DNA of 64,000 nucleotides, taken from NCBI RefSeq assembly GCF_004011835.1, contig NZ_RKLN01000003.1, forward strand, positions 124,001 to 188,000. The letters are read 5' to 3'. The stretch is from Rhodococcus spongiicola. Lineage in GTDB: Bacteria; Actinomycetota; Actinomycetes; Mycobacteriales; Mycobacteriaceae. Of the stretch, positions 19,920-31,500 are shown piece after piece. How positions within the stretch are numbered: position 1 is the stretch's first letter; the number at the start of each line of letters is the position of its first letter. Position numbers and translations under genes: made by a program. The notes beneath the pieces were generated by a model that searched no databases, was not told the origin of the DNA, and saw only the letters and a program-made list of their open reading frames with translations.

Positions 19920-20911
19920 CCGACAATCCCTTCGGCGACGCGGCCGCCGACCACGAAACGCTGCTGCGCCTGCCGTCCCTGCCCCCGTTCGACCCGTCCG
20001 ATCCCGTCGAGAGCGCGATCATCAGCACGCTCGCGGACAATTGGCCGCACCGGGCCACCGTCAAGCGCCCCGAACCGGACATCGACGCGTTGTTCGACGC
20101 GGACAAGGACGACTACCCGATACAGCTGATCCCGTTCCACGACGACGACCGATTCCGGCGGCTCGACGAACCCACCCGCCGCCGGATCCTGGCCTGGGCG
20201 TGGATCGCCTACAACAAGAACGTCATGGATGTCGAGCAGTACGTCGTCAACCCGGGATTCCGGTTGCTGTCGCAGGACGCGTTCGGCACCGGCCTCGGCG
20301 ACGTCCTGACGGTGGCGACGCTGCAGGCGATGGTCGACGAGCAGTACCACACGTTGATGCACCTGAACGCGAGCGCGCTCACCCGGCGTCGGCGCGGGTG
20401 GCATCTGCCCGAGAGCCGCCTACCGTACGGCCCGACGGTTCGACACCATCACGCGGCCGTCGCCGGCGCCGAGACCCCCCGCGAGTCCGCGCTCGTGAGC
20501 CTGGCCTACACGACGGTGGCCGAGACGTCGATCAGCTCGTATCTGGGTTTGATGACCGATGACGACGACCTCCAGCCGGTCAACCGGGCCACGGTCAAGC
20601 TCCATCGGCGCGACGAGTCCTGCCACTCATCGATCACCTGCGAACTGTTGAAGATCGTGTACGAGCGGCTAGGGACCGACGACCGGCGGATGCTGTTGTC
20701 GGGATTCGCCGCCGGACTCCAGGCGTTCGAGTCCAACGACTACCGGACATGGTCGGCGGTGATGGAGGCCGAGGGCGTCCGCCACGGTGCGGAGATGGTG
20801 TCCGACGCCGCGCACGACTCCGATCGTCGGAAGCTGGTCCAGGACTGCAGTGCGATCCGACGGCTGTGCGAGGACCTCGGTGTGCGCGACGAGGTCCCCT
20901 ACGAGTGGTGA
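19916..20911 (+). CDS. AurF/CmlI-family di-iron arylamine N-oxygenase
   Basis: 331 aa from GTG 19916, with GGAGGGAGG just upstream and the start overlapping the papC stop. All seven iron ligands known from AurF can be placed with conserved spacing: E107 (MDVEQYV), E142 and H145 (DEQYH), E203 (VAETS), then H230, E234 and H237 (HRRDESCH). AurF turns p-aminobenzoate into p-nitrobenzoate, and CmlI oxidises the aryl amine of the chloramphenicol precursor to nitro. Here the likely substrate is p-aminophenylalanine, either free or within the peptide, giving a hydroxylamino-, nitroso- or nitroaryl group. The substrate is inferred from the operon. Confidence 0.88.
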   Translation: MTDNPFGDAAADHETLLRLPSLPPFDPSDPVESAIISTLADNWPHRATVKRPEPDIDALFDADKDDYPIQLIPFHDDDRFRRLDEPTRRRILAWAWIAYNKNVMDVEQYVVNPGFRLLSQDAFGTGLGDVLTVATLQAMVDEQYHTLMHLNASALTRRRRGWHLPESRLPYGPTVRHHHAAVAGAETPRESALVSLAYTTVAETSISSYLGLMTDDDDLQPVNRATVKLHRRDESCHSSITCELLKIVYERLGTDDRRMLLSGFAAGLQAFESNDYRTWSAVMEAEGVRHGAEMVSDAAHDSDRRKLVQDCSAIRRLCEDLGVRDEVPYEW

Positions 20912-20965
20912 CCCGCGGGGTACCTCGCGCCGGCCGGCCGCGACTCGGTATCAGGGTGCGGTATG

Positions 20966-21397
20966 TCAGGGTGCGGCATTGAGCCATTCGTAGAACGCGG
21001 GCTCGGCGTCGGGGTTGGCGGCCGTGATGCCGTTGATGGCACCGATCGCGGCACCGACTCCGGCGCCGATGGTGCAACCGGCGATGAACGCCGGGAAGAC
21101 GGAGATACAGCCGACCACGAAGCCGATACCCGCCCCCATCAGGGCCGACTCCGAGCCACCGTTGGCCCAGCCGATTTCGATCTCGCGCATCAGGTTGTCC
21201 TGCGCGGTCTGCTTGTCCACCACCGGTCGGATGAGCGGGTTCCCGGCCAGCGGTGTCGAGGCGGAGGTCGCGGACCCGACCTGCCCCGCACCCGGCGCCG
21301 GCGCGGCCTGGGCAGTGCCCGTGGCGATTCCGAGTGAGACCACGAAGAGAACAGACGCAGCGGAATCCCTGAGTAGTTTCTTGGAGCGGCGTTTCAT
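20966..21397 (-). CDS. Small secreted glycine-zipper-like protein
   Basis: 143 aa. The N-terminus (MKRRSKK, hydrophobic stretch SVLFVVSLGIATG, then TAQAAP) is a Sec signal peptide with an AQA-type cleavage site. The mature part ends in a long Gly/Ala/Ile segment (GAGIGFVVGCISVFPAFIAG, then GAGVGAAIGAI), able to insert in membrane. ATG 21397 is preceded by GGAGAG; a TTG at 21409 is less likely. It sits between the N-oxygenase (convergent) and the NRPS (same strand, 140 bp upstream). I do not recognise a function; resistance or export-related roles are guesses. Confidence 0.65.
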   Translation of the reverse strand: MKRRSKKLLRDSAASVLFVVSLGIATGTAQAAPAPGAGQVGSATSASTPLAGNPLIRPVVDKQTAQDNLMREIEIGWANGGSESALMGAGIGFVVGCISVFPAFIAGCTIGAGVGAAIGAINGITAANPDAEPAFYEWLNAAP

Positions 21398-21537
21398 GGA
21401 GCTCTCCAAACCGTGAGAGGGCTGGCAGTCCCTGATTCGACGCTAGTCCCTGGCACACCCTTCCCGCTGAGGATCGGTCGCGACCCGTCGCGTTGCGGAA
21501 TTTCGTGTGACATGCACCTTTTCGGCGTTCCGCAGAG

Positions 21538-24500
21538 TCAGTGCTCGACCAGGTAGTCCTCGAGTATCGGACCGATCTCGGCCAGGACGGTGGGCTCGAT
21601 CATCTGGTTGTGTTCGCAGTCGATGGTGAACTCGCGGATTCGCCCGGTGATCGCGGATTGCCACACCTGCGGTGAATGTTCCGGCGCGGCCTGACCGTTG
21701 CCGTCACCCCGGCCTGCCGTGAAGAACAGCAGGTCCCCGTCGAAGACGCCGGGTGAGTAGCGGTTCATGATCCGGGCGGACGTCGTGAAGCCCTCGCTGA
21801 TCCGCTTCAGGTGTGCCGGAGTCAGCCCGGACTCCTGCCCGAGGGACTCGTCGAGCAGTTCGACGGCCCGTGCATAGGTCAACTCGCGGACGTCACCGTA
21901 CGGGGTCAGATCCAGGCCCAGGCCCTCGAGGAGTTCGGCCACCGTCAGCGGGCCGGGCTCTTCCTCGTCCTCGGTGAGGTAGCTGTCCATGATGGCCAGG
22001 GTCGCGACCTCCTCGCCGGCGTTGCGGAGCTCGACGGCTATCGCGTGCGCGATGACACCGCCGAGCGACCACCCGAGCAGGTGGTACGGGCCGTGGGGTT
22101 GCACGACCCGGATCTCCTCGACATAGCGGTGCGCGAGTTGCTGCACGGAGTCGAAGTCCGGTCCACCGCTGAGCAGCGGCAGCTGCAGCCCGTACGCGGG
22201 CCGGTCCTTTGCCAGGTACTGGACGAGTCCGGCGTACCCCCAGGACAATCCGATACCGGGATGGACGCAGAACAGCGGTGGCCGGGCACCCTTGGGCCGC
22301 AGCGGAATCATCACGCCGAGCGCGTCGTCGACCGGGGATTCGCCGTGCCCGAGGTAGCCGACGGGCAGGTCGATCCGCTTGGCCAGCCCGGCCGGCGTCG
22401 GGTCCAGGAACATCGTCTGGAGCGGGATCTGTCGGCCCACCCTGGACTGCAGCTCGGACATGACGCGGGTCGCGGTGATCGAGTTGCCGCCGAGGTCGAA
22501 GAAGCTGTCGTCGATGCCGACGTGATCGACACCGAGCACGTCCGCAAAGACCTCGGTCACCGCTCGTTCCGTCGCGGTGGTTGGTGGCCGGAACTCCGCT
22601 GTGAGCGAGGTGAATTCAGGCGCAGGCAGGGCACGACGGTCCAGCTTGCCGGCCGGGGTCAGCGGGATCTCGTCGAGCACCACGATCGCCGAGGGCACCA
22701 TGTGGGCCGGCAACTGGGCCGCCACGTGCACCCGCAACTCCCGCGATTCGACGGTGTGGCCCTCGACCGGACGGACGTAGGACGCGAGGAGGGTGTCGCC
22801 CGACGGTCCGGCGTGACCCAGCGTCGCCGCGAACGTGACCGCCGGATGCCGGGTCAGGACCGCGTCGATCTCGCCGAGCTCGATGCGGAAGCCGCGGACC
22901 TTGACCTGGAAGTCTGACCGGCCGATGTACTCGATGGTGTGGTCCGGCCGCCACCGCACCACGTCGCCGGTCCGGTACATCCGGGTCCCCGGCGCGCCGA
23001 ACGGGTTGGCGACGAAACGCTCCGCGGTGAGGCCGGGCCGGTTGTGGTAGCCGCGGGCCAGGCCGGGGCCGGAGATGTACAGTTCGCCGGGTACCCCGAC
23101 CGGGACCGGACGCAGGCGCCCGTCGAGGACGGCCTCGCGGAAACCGATGGCCGGGCCGCCGATGTTGACGACCTCCCCCGGTTGCATGGCCTCGCTGACG
23201 CTGGCCTGGATCGTGGTCTCGGTGGGCCCGTACCCGTTGAACATCCGGCGACCCGGAGCCCACTTGGACACCAGTTCCGGTGGGCACGCCTCACCGGCGA
23301 CCGCGAGGACCTGCAGCGCCTCGAGCCCTTCGTCCTCGATCGACGCGAGCGCGGTCGGTGTGATGAAGGCGTGGGTGACGCGCTCCTGCGAGAGCAGTTC
23401 GGCCAGTTCGGTTCCGCCGTACACGGTGGGCGGCACGATCACCAGGTGGGCACCGGCGCTGAACGCCATCATCATCTCGAACAGCGAGGCGTCGAAGCTC
23501 GGGGACGCCAGATGCGAGACCCGCGACTGCGGGGTGACGGTGAAACGGCGCCGTTCCTCCTCCGTGAGGTTGCCGATGCCCCGGTGGGTGACGATCACGC
23601 CCTTGGGCAGACCCGTCGATCCCGACGTGTAGATCAGGTACGCCGGGTGGGCCAAGTGCAGTGACGCGGTGCGGTCGTCGTCGGTGATCGGCGCGGCGGA
23701 CACCGCTGCCATGCGGGCATTGAGCTCGCCGTCGTCGAGAACGAGCCACGGGACCGTGTCGGGCAGCCGTTCGCGCAGTCCGGCGGTCGTCAAGCCGATC
23801 CTGGTGCCGGAATCGGTCAGCATGTACGCGATCCGCTCCGCCGGATAGTTCGGGTCCACCGGGAGGAAGGCGGCGCCGGTCTTCGCGACTGCCCAGATCG
23901 AGAGAACCTCCTCGATCGAGCGCGGCATGCCCAGTGCCACGAACGTCTCCGGGCCCACCCCGCGCTCACCGAGGACTCGGGCGAGCCGGTTCGACTGCTC
24001 GTCGAGCTCGCCGTACCTGACGGTACGGCCCTGGTACGACAGCGCGGGAGCGTCCGGGTCTATCGCCGCGGCACTCGTGAGCAGTTCGGGCCACAGGTGC
24101 GGTGAGACGGCGGTGGCGCCGGCGGCGGGCGCGAGTTCCGACAGTTCCGTCGAGTCGAGAATCTCGATGTCGCCGACGGCCCGCCCGGGATCGTCGGTGA
24201 CAGCCCGCAGGATGCGGACGAACCGTTCCGTGAAGCTGTAAACGGTGGTCTCGTCGAACAGGTCGGTCGCGAAGTCCAGCGACGCCGCGACCCCGTTCGG
24301 CGAACCGTCGTCGGTGAACTCCTCGGCGAGAACGAATTCGAGGTCCTCCTTCGCGACCTCAGAGTCGATACCGACACCCTCGACGACGAGGCCCGGCAAC
24401 TCGAGTCGGGGCCGCTCGTTGTTCTGGAACTCGATCGAGACCTGGAACAGCGGCGAGTACGACGTCGAGCGTGGCGGGTTGATTTCCTCGACGAGCCGTT

Positions 24501-25500
24501 CGAACGGGACCTCGGCGTGGCCGAACGCGGCGAGGTCCGATTCGCGGACCTGCCGGAGGATCTCGTCGAACGATTCGGCATGGCCGACGCGGGTCCGCAA
24601 CACCAGGGTGTTGACGAACATGCCGACCAGATCGTCGAGCGCCGCCTCGCCGCGGCCGGCGATCGGAGTACCGATCGCGATGTCGTCCGTGTCGGCCAGG
24701 CGAGCCAGCAGCGTGGCGAGCGCGGCGTGCATCGCCATGAACATGCTGGCACCGTGGCGGTGCGCGAGTTCGGTGAGCCGGGCATGAACGTCAGCGGGAA
24801 TCCGGAAGTTGACGCGCCCACCCCGGAACGACTGCTGGACCGGCCGTGGCCGATCGGTCGGCAGTTGGATCACATCGGGCACCCCGGCGAGTTCCGCGGT
24901 CCAGAAGGCGAGTTGGCGACTCAGCAGCGAATCGGGGTCGGTGTCCGAGCCGAGCAGTTCGTGCTGCCAGAGTGTGAAGTCAGCGTACTGGATCGGCATC
25001 GGCGCCCACTGCGGGGCGGTGCCGGCCGCACGCGCGGTGTACGCCGCCATGACATCCCGGCCCAGCGGGGCCATGGAGTAGCCGTCGGCGCAGATATGGT
25101 GAACGACGATCACCAGGACGTGCTGGTCCTCACCGATTCGGAGCAGTTGCGCACGCACCGGCGGCGCGGTGGTGACGTCGAATCCGGTCGAGGCGAACGC
25201 CGCGATGCGCTCGTTCAGTTCCTTCTCGTCCCGCACGGTCGCCGGGGCCAGATCGGTGAGCACGTCGGTGACCGGGACGACGTGCTGCGTCGGCACCTGG
25301 TCTACGGTCGGGTACGAGGTACGCAGCGACTCGTGCCGTTCGAGCACGTCCGCCATTGCCGCACGCAGGGCCGGGACGTCGAGATTGCCGGTGAGCATGA
25401 CCGCCAGCGGGATGTTGTAGGCCGCCGACGCGGTATCGAACTGGTTGATGAACCACATCCGTTGCTGCGCCAGGGACAGCGGGATCCGGTCGGGGCGTTC
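21538..25500 (-). other. NRPS module 7 and thioesterase (C-A-T-TE)
   Basis: Residues about 7649-8968. C motif HHICADGYS near 7780; A7 code D-A-F-F-A-A-G-I-Q-K, unassigned; T7 GGNSI near 8653. The TE starts about 8712 ([10 protein letters not shown]), with nucleophile elbow GWSLGG near 8790 and a C-terminal catalytic-type His in DCEHNQM. It releases the heptapeptide by hydrolysis or cyclisation onto Ser2 or D-aThr5. Confidence 0.82.
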
Positions 25501-28500
25501 GCGGCGGGACAGAACCGGCCGGCCGTACGTGGTGGCCGTCTCCCGCTCCCGCGCGATCCACTGCGCGAGACCGTGGATCGTCGGGGCCTCGAACAGCGCC
25601 CGCACGGGGATGTCCACGCCGAGGACCGCGCTCAGCCGCGTCGTGACGCGGGTCGCGGTCAACGAGTTGCCACCGAGGTCGAAGAAGCTGTCGTCGGTGC
25701 CGATCCGCTCCACTCCCAACACCTCGGAGAAGATGTCCGAGAGCGTGTACTCGAGAGGGTTGGTCGGAGCACGGAATTCGCCGATGGCGAACGCGAATTC
25801 CGGCTCGGGCAGGGCGGCGCGGTCCAGCTTGCCGACCGGGGTCAACGGAATCTCGTCGAGCACGATGATCGACGAGGGCACCATGTGCGCGGGCAGGTGC
25901 CCCGCCAACCGGTCGGTGACCGTCGGCGTGTGCACCGTGGCACCGGGGTTCGGCACCACGTACGACGCCAGGACGGTGTCGCCGGCCGGGCCTGGCACCC
26001 CGAGGGTCACCGCGAAGCTCACTGCGGGATCGCCCATGAGGGCAGCGTCGATCTCGCCGAGCTCGATGCGGAAGCCGCGGACCTTGACCTGGAAGTCCGT
26101 CCGTCCGACGTACTCGATCGTGCGATCCGGGCGCCAGCGCACGATGTCGCCGGTGCGGTACATCCGCTCCCCCGGCTTGCCGAACGGGTTGGCGACGAAT
26201 CGCTCGGAGGACAGCCCGGGGCGCCGGTGGTAGCCGCGCGCGAGCCCGAGCCCGGTGATGTACAGCTCGCCGGGGACGCCCACCGGAACCGGTTGGAGTC
26301 GCCCGTCGAGGACGAGTTCCCCGACGCCCCGGATGGGGCCGCCGATCGTGATCGGGTCGCCGATGTCCATGGGGGCGCTGATGTTCGACATGATCGTCGT
26401 CTCGGTCGGCCCGTACGCGTTGTGGAGGTCCCGGCCGGGCGCCCACCGGGTGACGAGGTCCGGCGGGCACGCCTCGCCACCGAAGGTGACCTGGCTGAAC
26501 TCGTCGAGCCCAGTCGGGTCGACCGTCGCGAGCGCCGCGGTGGTCACGAACGCGTGCGTGACCTTCTCGGACGCGATGAGCCGGGCCAGGTCCGCGCCGC
26601 CGAACACCGTGGGTTCGGCAATGACCATCGTTGCGCCCGCCCCGAACGCCTGCAGGTACTCGAACACCGCGCCGTCGAAGCTCGGGGTCGCGAAGTGCAG
26701 CGTCCGCGACTGCGCGGTCGCACCGAACCGTTCCCGCTGGTCAATGGCGAAGTTGTCGAGACCCTGGTGGGTGACCACGACACCCTTGGGGCGGCCGGTG
26801 GATCCGGAGGTGTAGACGACGTATGCGGCATGGTCGAGGCCGAGCGGGGCGGTGCGCTCGACGTCGGCGATCGGGGTGTCGGGGCGGTCCGCGCAGGCGG
26901 CGGCGAAGCCGGGATCCTCGAGCGTGAGCCAGGTGACCGTGTCGGGAAGCTGTCGCCGGTGGGCGGCGACGGTCAGTCCGAGCCCGGCACCGGAGTCGGC
27001 GAGCATGTACTCGATCCGCTCGAGGGGATAGTTCGGGTCGACCGGCACGAACGCGGCACCGGTCTTCGCGACCGCCCACACCGCGAGCACCGACTCGATC
27101 GATCGCGGGATACCCAGCGCTACATATGATTCCGGTCCGACACCCTGGTCGATGAGGACGCGTGCGATCTGCGAGGAGCGGGTGTCGAGGTCGCGGTAGG
27201 TCACCTCGCGGCCGGAGAATGTGAGCGCGACCGCGTCGGGATCGGCGGTTGCTGCATCGGCGAAGATCTCCGGCAGGGTCCGGCTGGACCCGCCGGGCTC
27301 GCCCAGCACCGGCGCCAGGCCGATCCGCTCGGACTCGGTGAGCAGGTCGAGCCGGGACAGGGGCTGTTCGGGTTCTGCCAGGAGATGGTCTAGCACCACG
27401 GCGACCCGGGTTGCGATCGATGCGACGGTGTCACGGTCGAAGTACTCCGGGAAGTACTCGAACTTGAAGTTCAACCGGTCGACCGCCGAGGCCACGAGCG
27501 ACAGCGGATAGTGGGCGGCGTCGCGACCACCGAACCCGGTGACGTTCATCCCCGCGAGGTCGGTGTCGGCGGTGAGCGCGGTGGGGTCCATCGGGTACGA
27601 CTCGAACACGGTCAGGGTGTCGAAGGTTACGGCCGGTCCGGTCGCCTTCTGGATGTCCGCCAGTCCCAGGTAGTGGTGGTCGAGCAGTGCGGTCTGTTCC
27701 CGTTGGACCCGGTCGAGGAGCTCACCGAGCGTCTCGGAGGCGTCGAGGGTGACGCGCACCGGGAGGGTGTTGATGAACAGACCGACCATCGACTCGATCC
27801 CGGGGATCTGCGGCGGCCGTCCGGACACGGTGCCACCGAACAGGACGTCGCTGCGGGCGGTCAAGGCGCTCAACACGATCGCCCACGCGGCCTGGACGAC
27901 GGTGTTGAGTGTCACGCCGCGTTCGCGGGCCAGCGAGCGCAGCGCGTCCGTCTGCTCGGCCGACAGCGTGATCTCGAGTTCGTCGGTGCCGGTGGAGGCG
28001 CCGTCGATGCGGAAGTTCGTCGCGAGCAGGCTCGGCTCCTCGAGACCGGCGAGCGCGCGCCGCCACGCGGCCGTCGAGGCGGCGGTGTCCTGCCGGGCCA
28101 TCCAGGCCAGGTAATCGCGGTAGGGATGGACGCGGGGCAACGCGGACGCGTCGGCGTCGGTGACGTACAACGCCAACAGGTCCTGGATCAGCAGCGGCGT
28201 CGACCACCCGTCGAGCAGGATGTGGTGGTTCGTGACGATCAGGCGTCGTTCCCCGCCACCCATGTCGACGAGCGTCATGCGGACCGCGGGAGCGACCTCG
28301 AGGTCGAACCGGGTGAGCCGGTCGGAAAGAGTGAGTTCGGCGTAGCGCCGGTCGCGGGCCCCCGCATCCAGGCGCGACAGGTCCACCTCGACCCACGGCA
28401 ACTCGACCCGCTCCGGAATGACCTGGACCGCACCGACGGGCCCCCCGGCGCCGTCGACCGAGACGAAGGCCGCCCGCAGATTCGGGTGCCGGTCCAGCAG

Positions 28501-31500
28501 AGCCTGGCCGGCCCGCCTCAACCGGTCGGCGTCGACGACGCCGCCCAGCGACAGCGTCAGCTGTACGAGGTAGGAATCGACCGACTCCTCGGCGTAGACG
28601 GCGTGGAAGTGCAACCCGGCCTGCAGCGGCGACAGCGACCAGACATCGGTCAGGTTCGGGAAACGGTGTTCGAGGTCGTCGATGGCCCGCTGGTCGAGGC
28701 GCACCAGATCCAGGTCCGACGGGGTCAGTCCGCCGGCACCGGGGTGGGTGGCGTGCCGGGCCAGTCCGCCCAGGGCCCGCACCCACAGGTCCGCGAGTTC
28801 ACCGGCATCGACCGCGGCGAGGACACCGCTCGGGTACGCCCAGGTGGCTTGCAGGCGTGGCCCGTCGGGGGTGTCCCTCACCATCGCGTTGATGTCGAGC
28901 ACGTTCGCGACAGGCATGGTGGCGCTGGGCGCGTCGTCGAGTTCGATGTCGCCGACCGGAAGCCAGCCGACGCCTGCGGCCGAGCCGTCCGTCGCGATGC
29001 CGCCCAACCGGCCCAGATAGTTGAAGCTGACCTGCGGCACCGGCAGGTCGGCGAGCACGGGACCGGTCTGCTGGTTGAGGTACTGGAGCATTCCGAACCC
29101 GATGCCGTGGTCCGGGATCGCGAGCAGCTGCTCCTTGACGGCCTTGATCGCGGCACCGGCAGCGGGCCCGGCGGCGAACGCGTCGTCGAGGTCGATCCCG
29201 GCCAAATCCAGCCGGACCGGGAAGATCGTCGTGAACCAGCCGACCGTGCGGCCCAGGTCGGCGCCGGGCACCACCTGGTCCTCGCGGCCGTGGCCCTCGA
29301 GGTTGACCAGCGCGGTCATGGTGTCGTGGCCGCGGGTGCGCCGCCACCTGGTCAGGGCCATGGCGAGCGCCGCGAGCAGTGCATCGTTGACGTTGCCGCG
29401 GAAGGCGTGCGGGACGGTGGTCAGCAGCGCCTCGGTCACCGCGGCCGGCAGGTCGACCGTCACCTTCTCGACGGTGCCGTGGACGTCGACCTCGGGATCG
29501 AGCGGCCGCGACCCGATGACTTGATCGGGGGTCGCCAGGGCGGAACGCCACAGGTCGAGTTCCCGGTCCCGGCCCGGGGCCCCTCCGACCGCGGTGTCGA
29601 CGAGGCCGTGTGCCCACCGTCGCATCGACGTTCCGGTCGGTGCGAGTTCGGGGACGGCGCCGTCGGCGATCTGCGACCACGCGGACGCCAAGTCGGGCAC
29701 CAGGATCCGCCAGGAGACGCCGTCGACCGCGAGGTGGTGGACGACCAGCAACAGGCGTCCGCCCGCGGCACCGGCGTCGAACCACACTGCCTGCAGCACG
29801 TTCCCGGCCGCCGGATCGAGACGTCCGGCGGCGGCGTCGAGTTCGGACTGCGCGGCGTCGGTGAAGGTGGCCCCGGACAGGGTGTCGACCGGGACCCGCA
29901 GGAGCACTTCGGCGGCCGCCACGGCCCCCACGGGCCGGACCTGGATCGTCGGGTCGCCGGATGTGTCGAGCTGGGCGCGGAGCATGTCGTGGCGGTCCAC
30001 GACGGCCTGGAGGGTGCGGGTGAGCTGGTCCTCGTCGACCCTCGGCGGCAGTGTCAACAGCACGCTCTGGGTGTATCGGCGGACGTCGTCGGTGCGTGCG
30101 AGGAGCCACCGCACGATCGGCGTGGCCGGGAATTTGCCGACGCCGCCACCGGGAAGTTCCTCGAGCCGAGTGGCCGGCTCCCGGTCTCCGACCCCGGCGA
30201 CTGCCGCCAGTCCGGCGACGGTCCGGTGCTCGAACACGTCCCGCGGCGACAGCTGCAGGCCCGCGGTCTTCGCGCGCGCCACCAGTTGGATGGACATGAT
30301 GCTGTCGCCACCGAGTCCGAAGAACGAGTCGTCCACGCCCACCGAGTCGACACCGAGGACCTCGGAGAACAGCTCGGCGAGGACCCTTTCGGCCTCGGTC
30401 TGCGGATCGCGGCTCGCGGTGGTCCGCAGCCCGAAGTCCGGTTCCGGCAGCGCCTTTCGGTCCAGCTTGCCGTTCGCGGTCAGCGGCAGCTCGTCGAGCA
30501 CCATCAGGGCCGCCGGCACCATGTACGACGTCAACTGGCCGCCGACGTGGTCGAGAATCTCCTGCGGGTCCACCTCGACGCCGCCCTGCTCGCGTACCAC
30601 GTACCCGACGAGGCGCGCCGGACCATGGTCCTCCTGACGGACGGTGACGATGGCCTGCGCCACCCCTGGGAAGTCGAGCAGCGCGGACTCGATCTCGCCG
30701 AGTTCGATACGGAACCCGCGGATCTTGACCTGGAAGTCGCTGCGGCCCAGGTATTCGAGCTGCCCGTCGTGGTTCCAGCGGGCCAGGTCACCGGTGCGGT
30801 ACATGCGGGTGCCGGGCGCACCGTGCGGGTCGGCGACGAACCTGCCCGACGTGAGCGCGGCCCTACCCAGGTAGCCGCGGGTGAGCTGGTCGCCGGCGAC
30901 GTACATCTCGCCGGTCACGCCCGGCGGCACCGGGTGTAGCCGCGAGTCGAGGACCATCACCCGCAGACCGGGGACGGCGCGGCCGACGACGCTGGCCTTG
31001 GCGGCAGCCGCGTACGGGCGGTCGAGTTCGAGTCGGGTCACGTGGACGGTGGTTTCGGTGATGCCGTACATGTTGACCAGCTGCGGGGCGTCGTCCCGAT
31101 GGCGCGAGTACCACCGTCCGAGCTGCCCCAGGTCGAGTGCCTCACCACCGAAGATCACGTACCGGAGCGCGAGACCCTTCAGAGGCGGTGAGGATTCGGC
31201 CGCGAGCCGATCGGCCTCGGCGAGCTGGTAGAAGGCGGTCGGCGTCTGGTTGAGAACGGTCACCCCCTCGCTACGCAGCAGGTCGAGGAACATCTCGGGC
31301 GACCGCGCCGTGTAGAAGTCGACCACCACGAGCCGTCCGCCGTACAGCAGCGGACCCCACAGCTCCCACACCGAGAAGTCGAACGCATACGAGTGGAACA
31401 TCGTCCACACATCGGTTTCGTCGAACCCGAACGTGTTGGCGGTGTTCTCGAACAGGGTCAGCACGTTGCGGTGGGTGACCTGGACTCCCTTGGGGCGGCC

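Noticed and set aside
20912-20965. GC-rich inverted repeat as terminator of the pap operon
   Set aside because: CGCGCCGGCCGGCCGCG can fold, but it is short, lacks a T-run and may be chance in this composition.
27511-30939. Plus-strand open frame of about 1140 codons
   Set aside because: It is antisense to the NRPS E5/C6 region in high-GC DNA; its sequence is low-complexity Arg/Gly/Val-rich with no domain, and the opposite strand is unambiguous NRPS.
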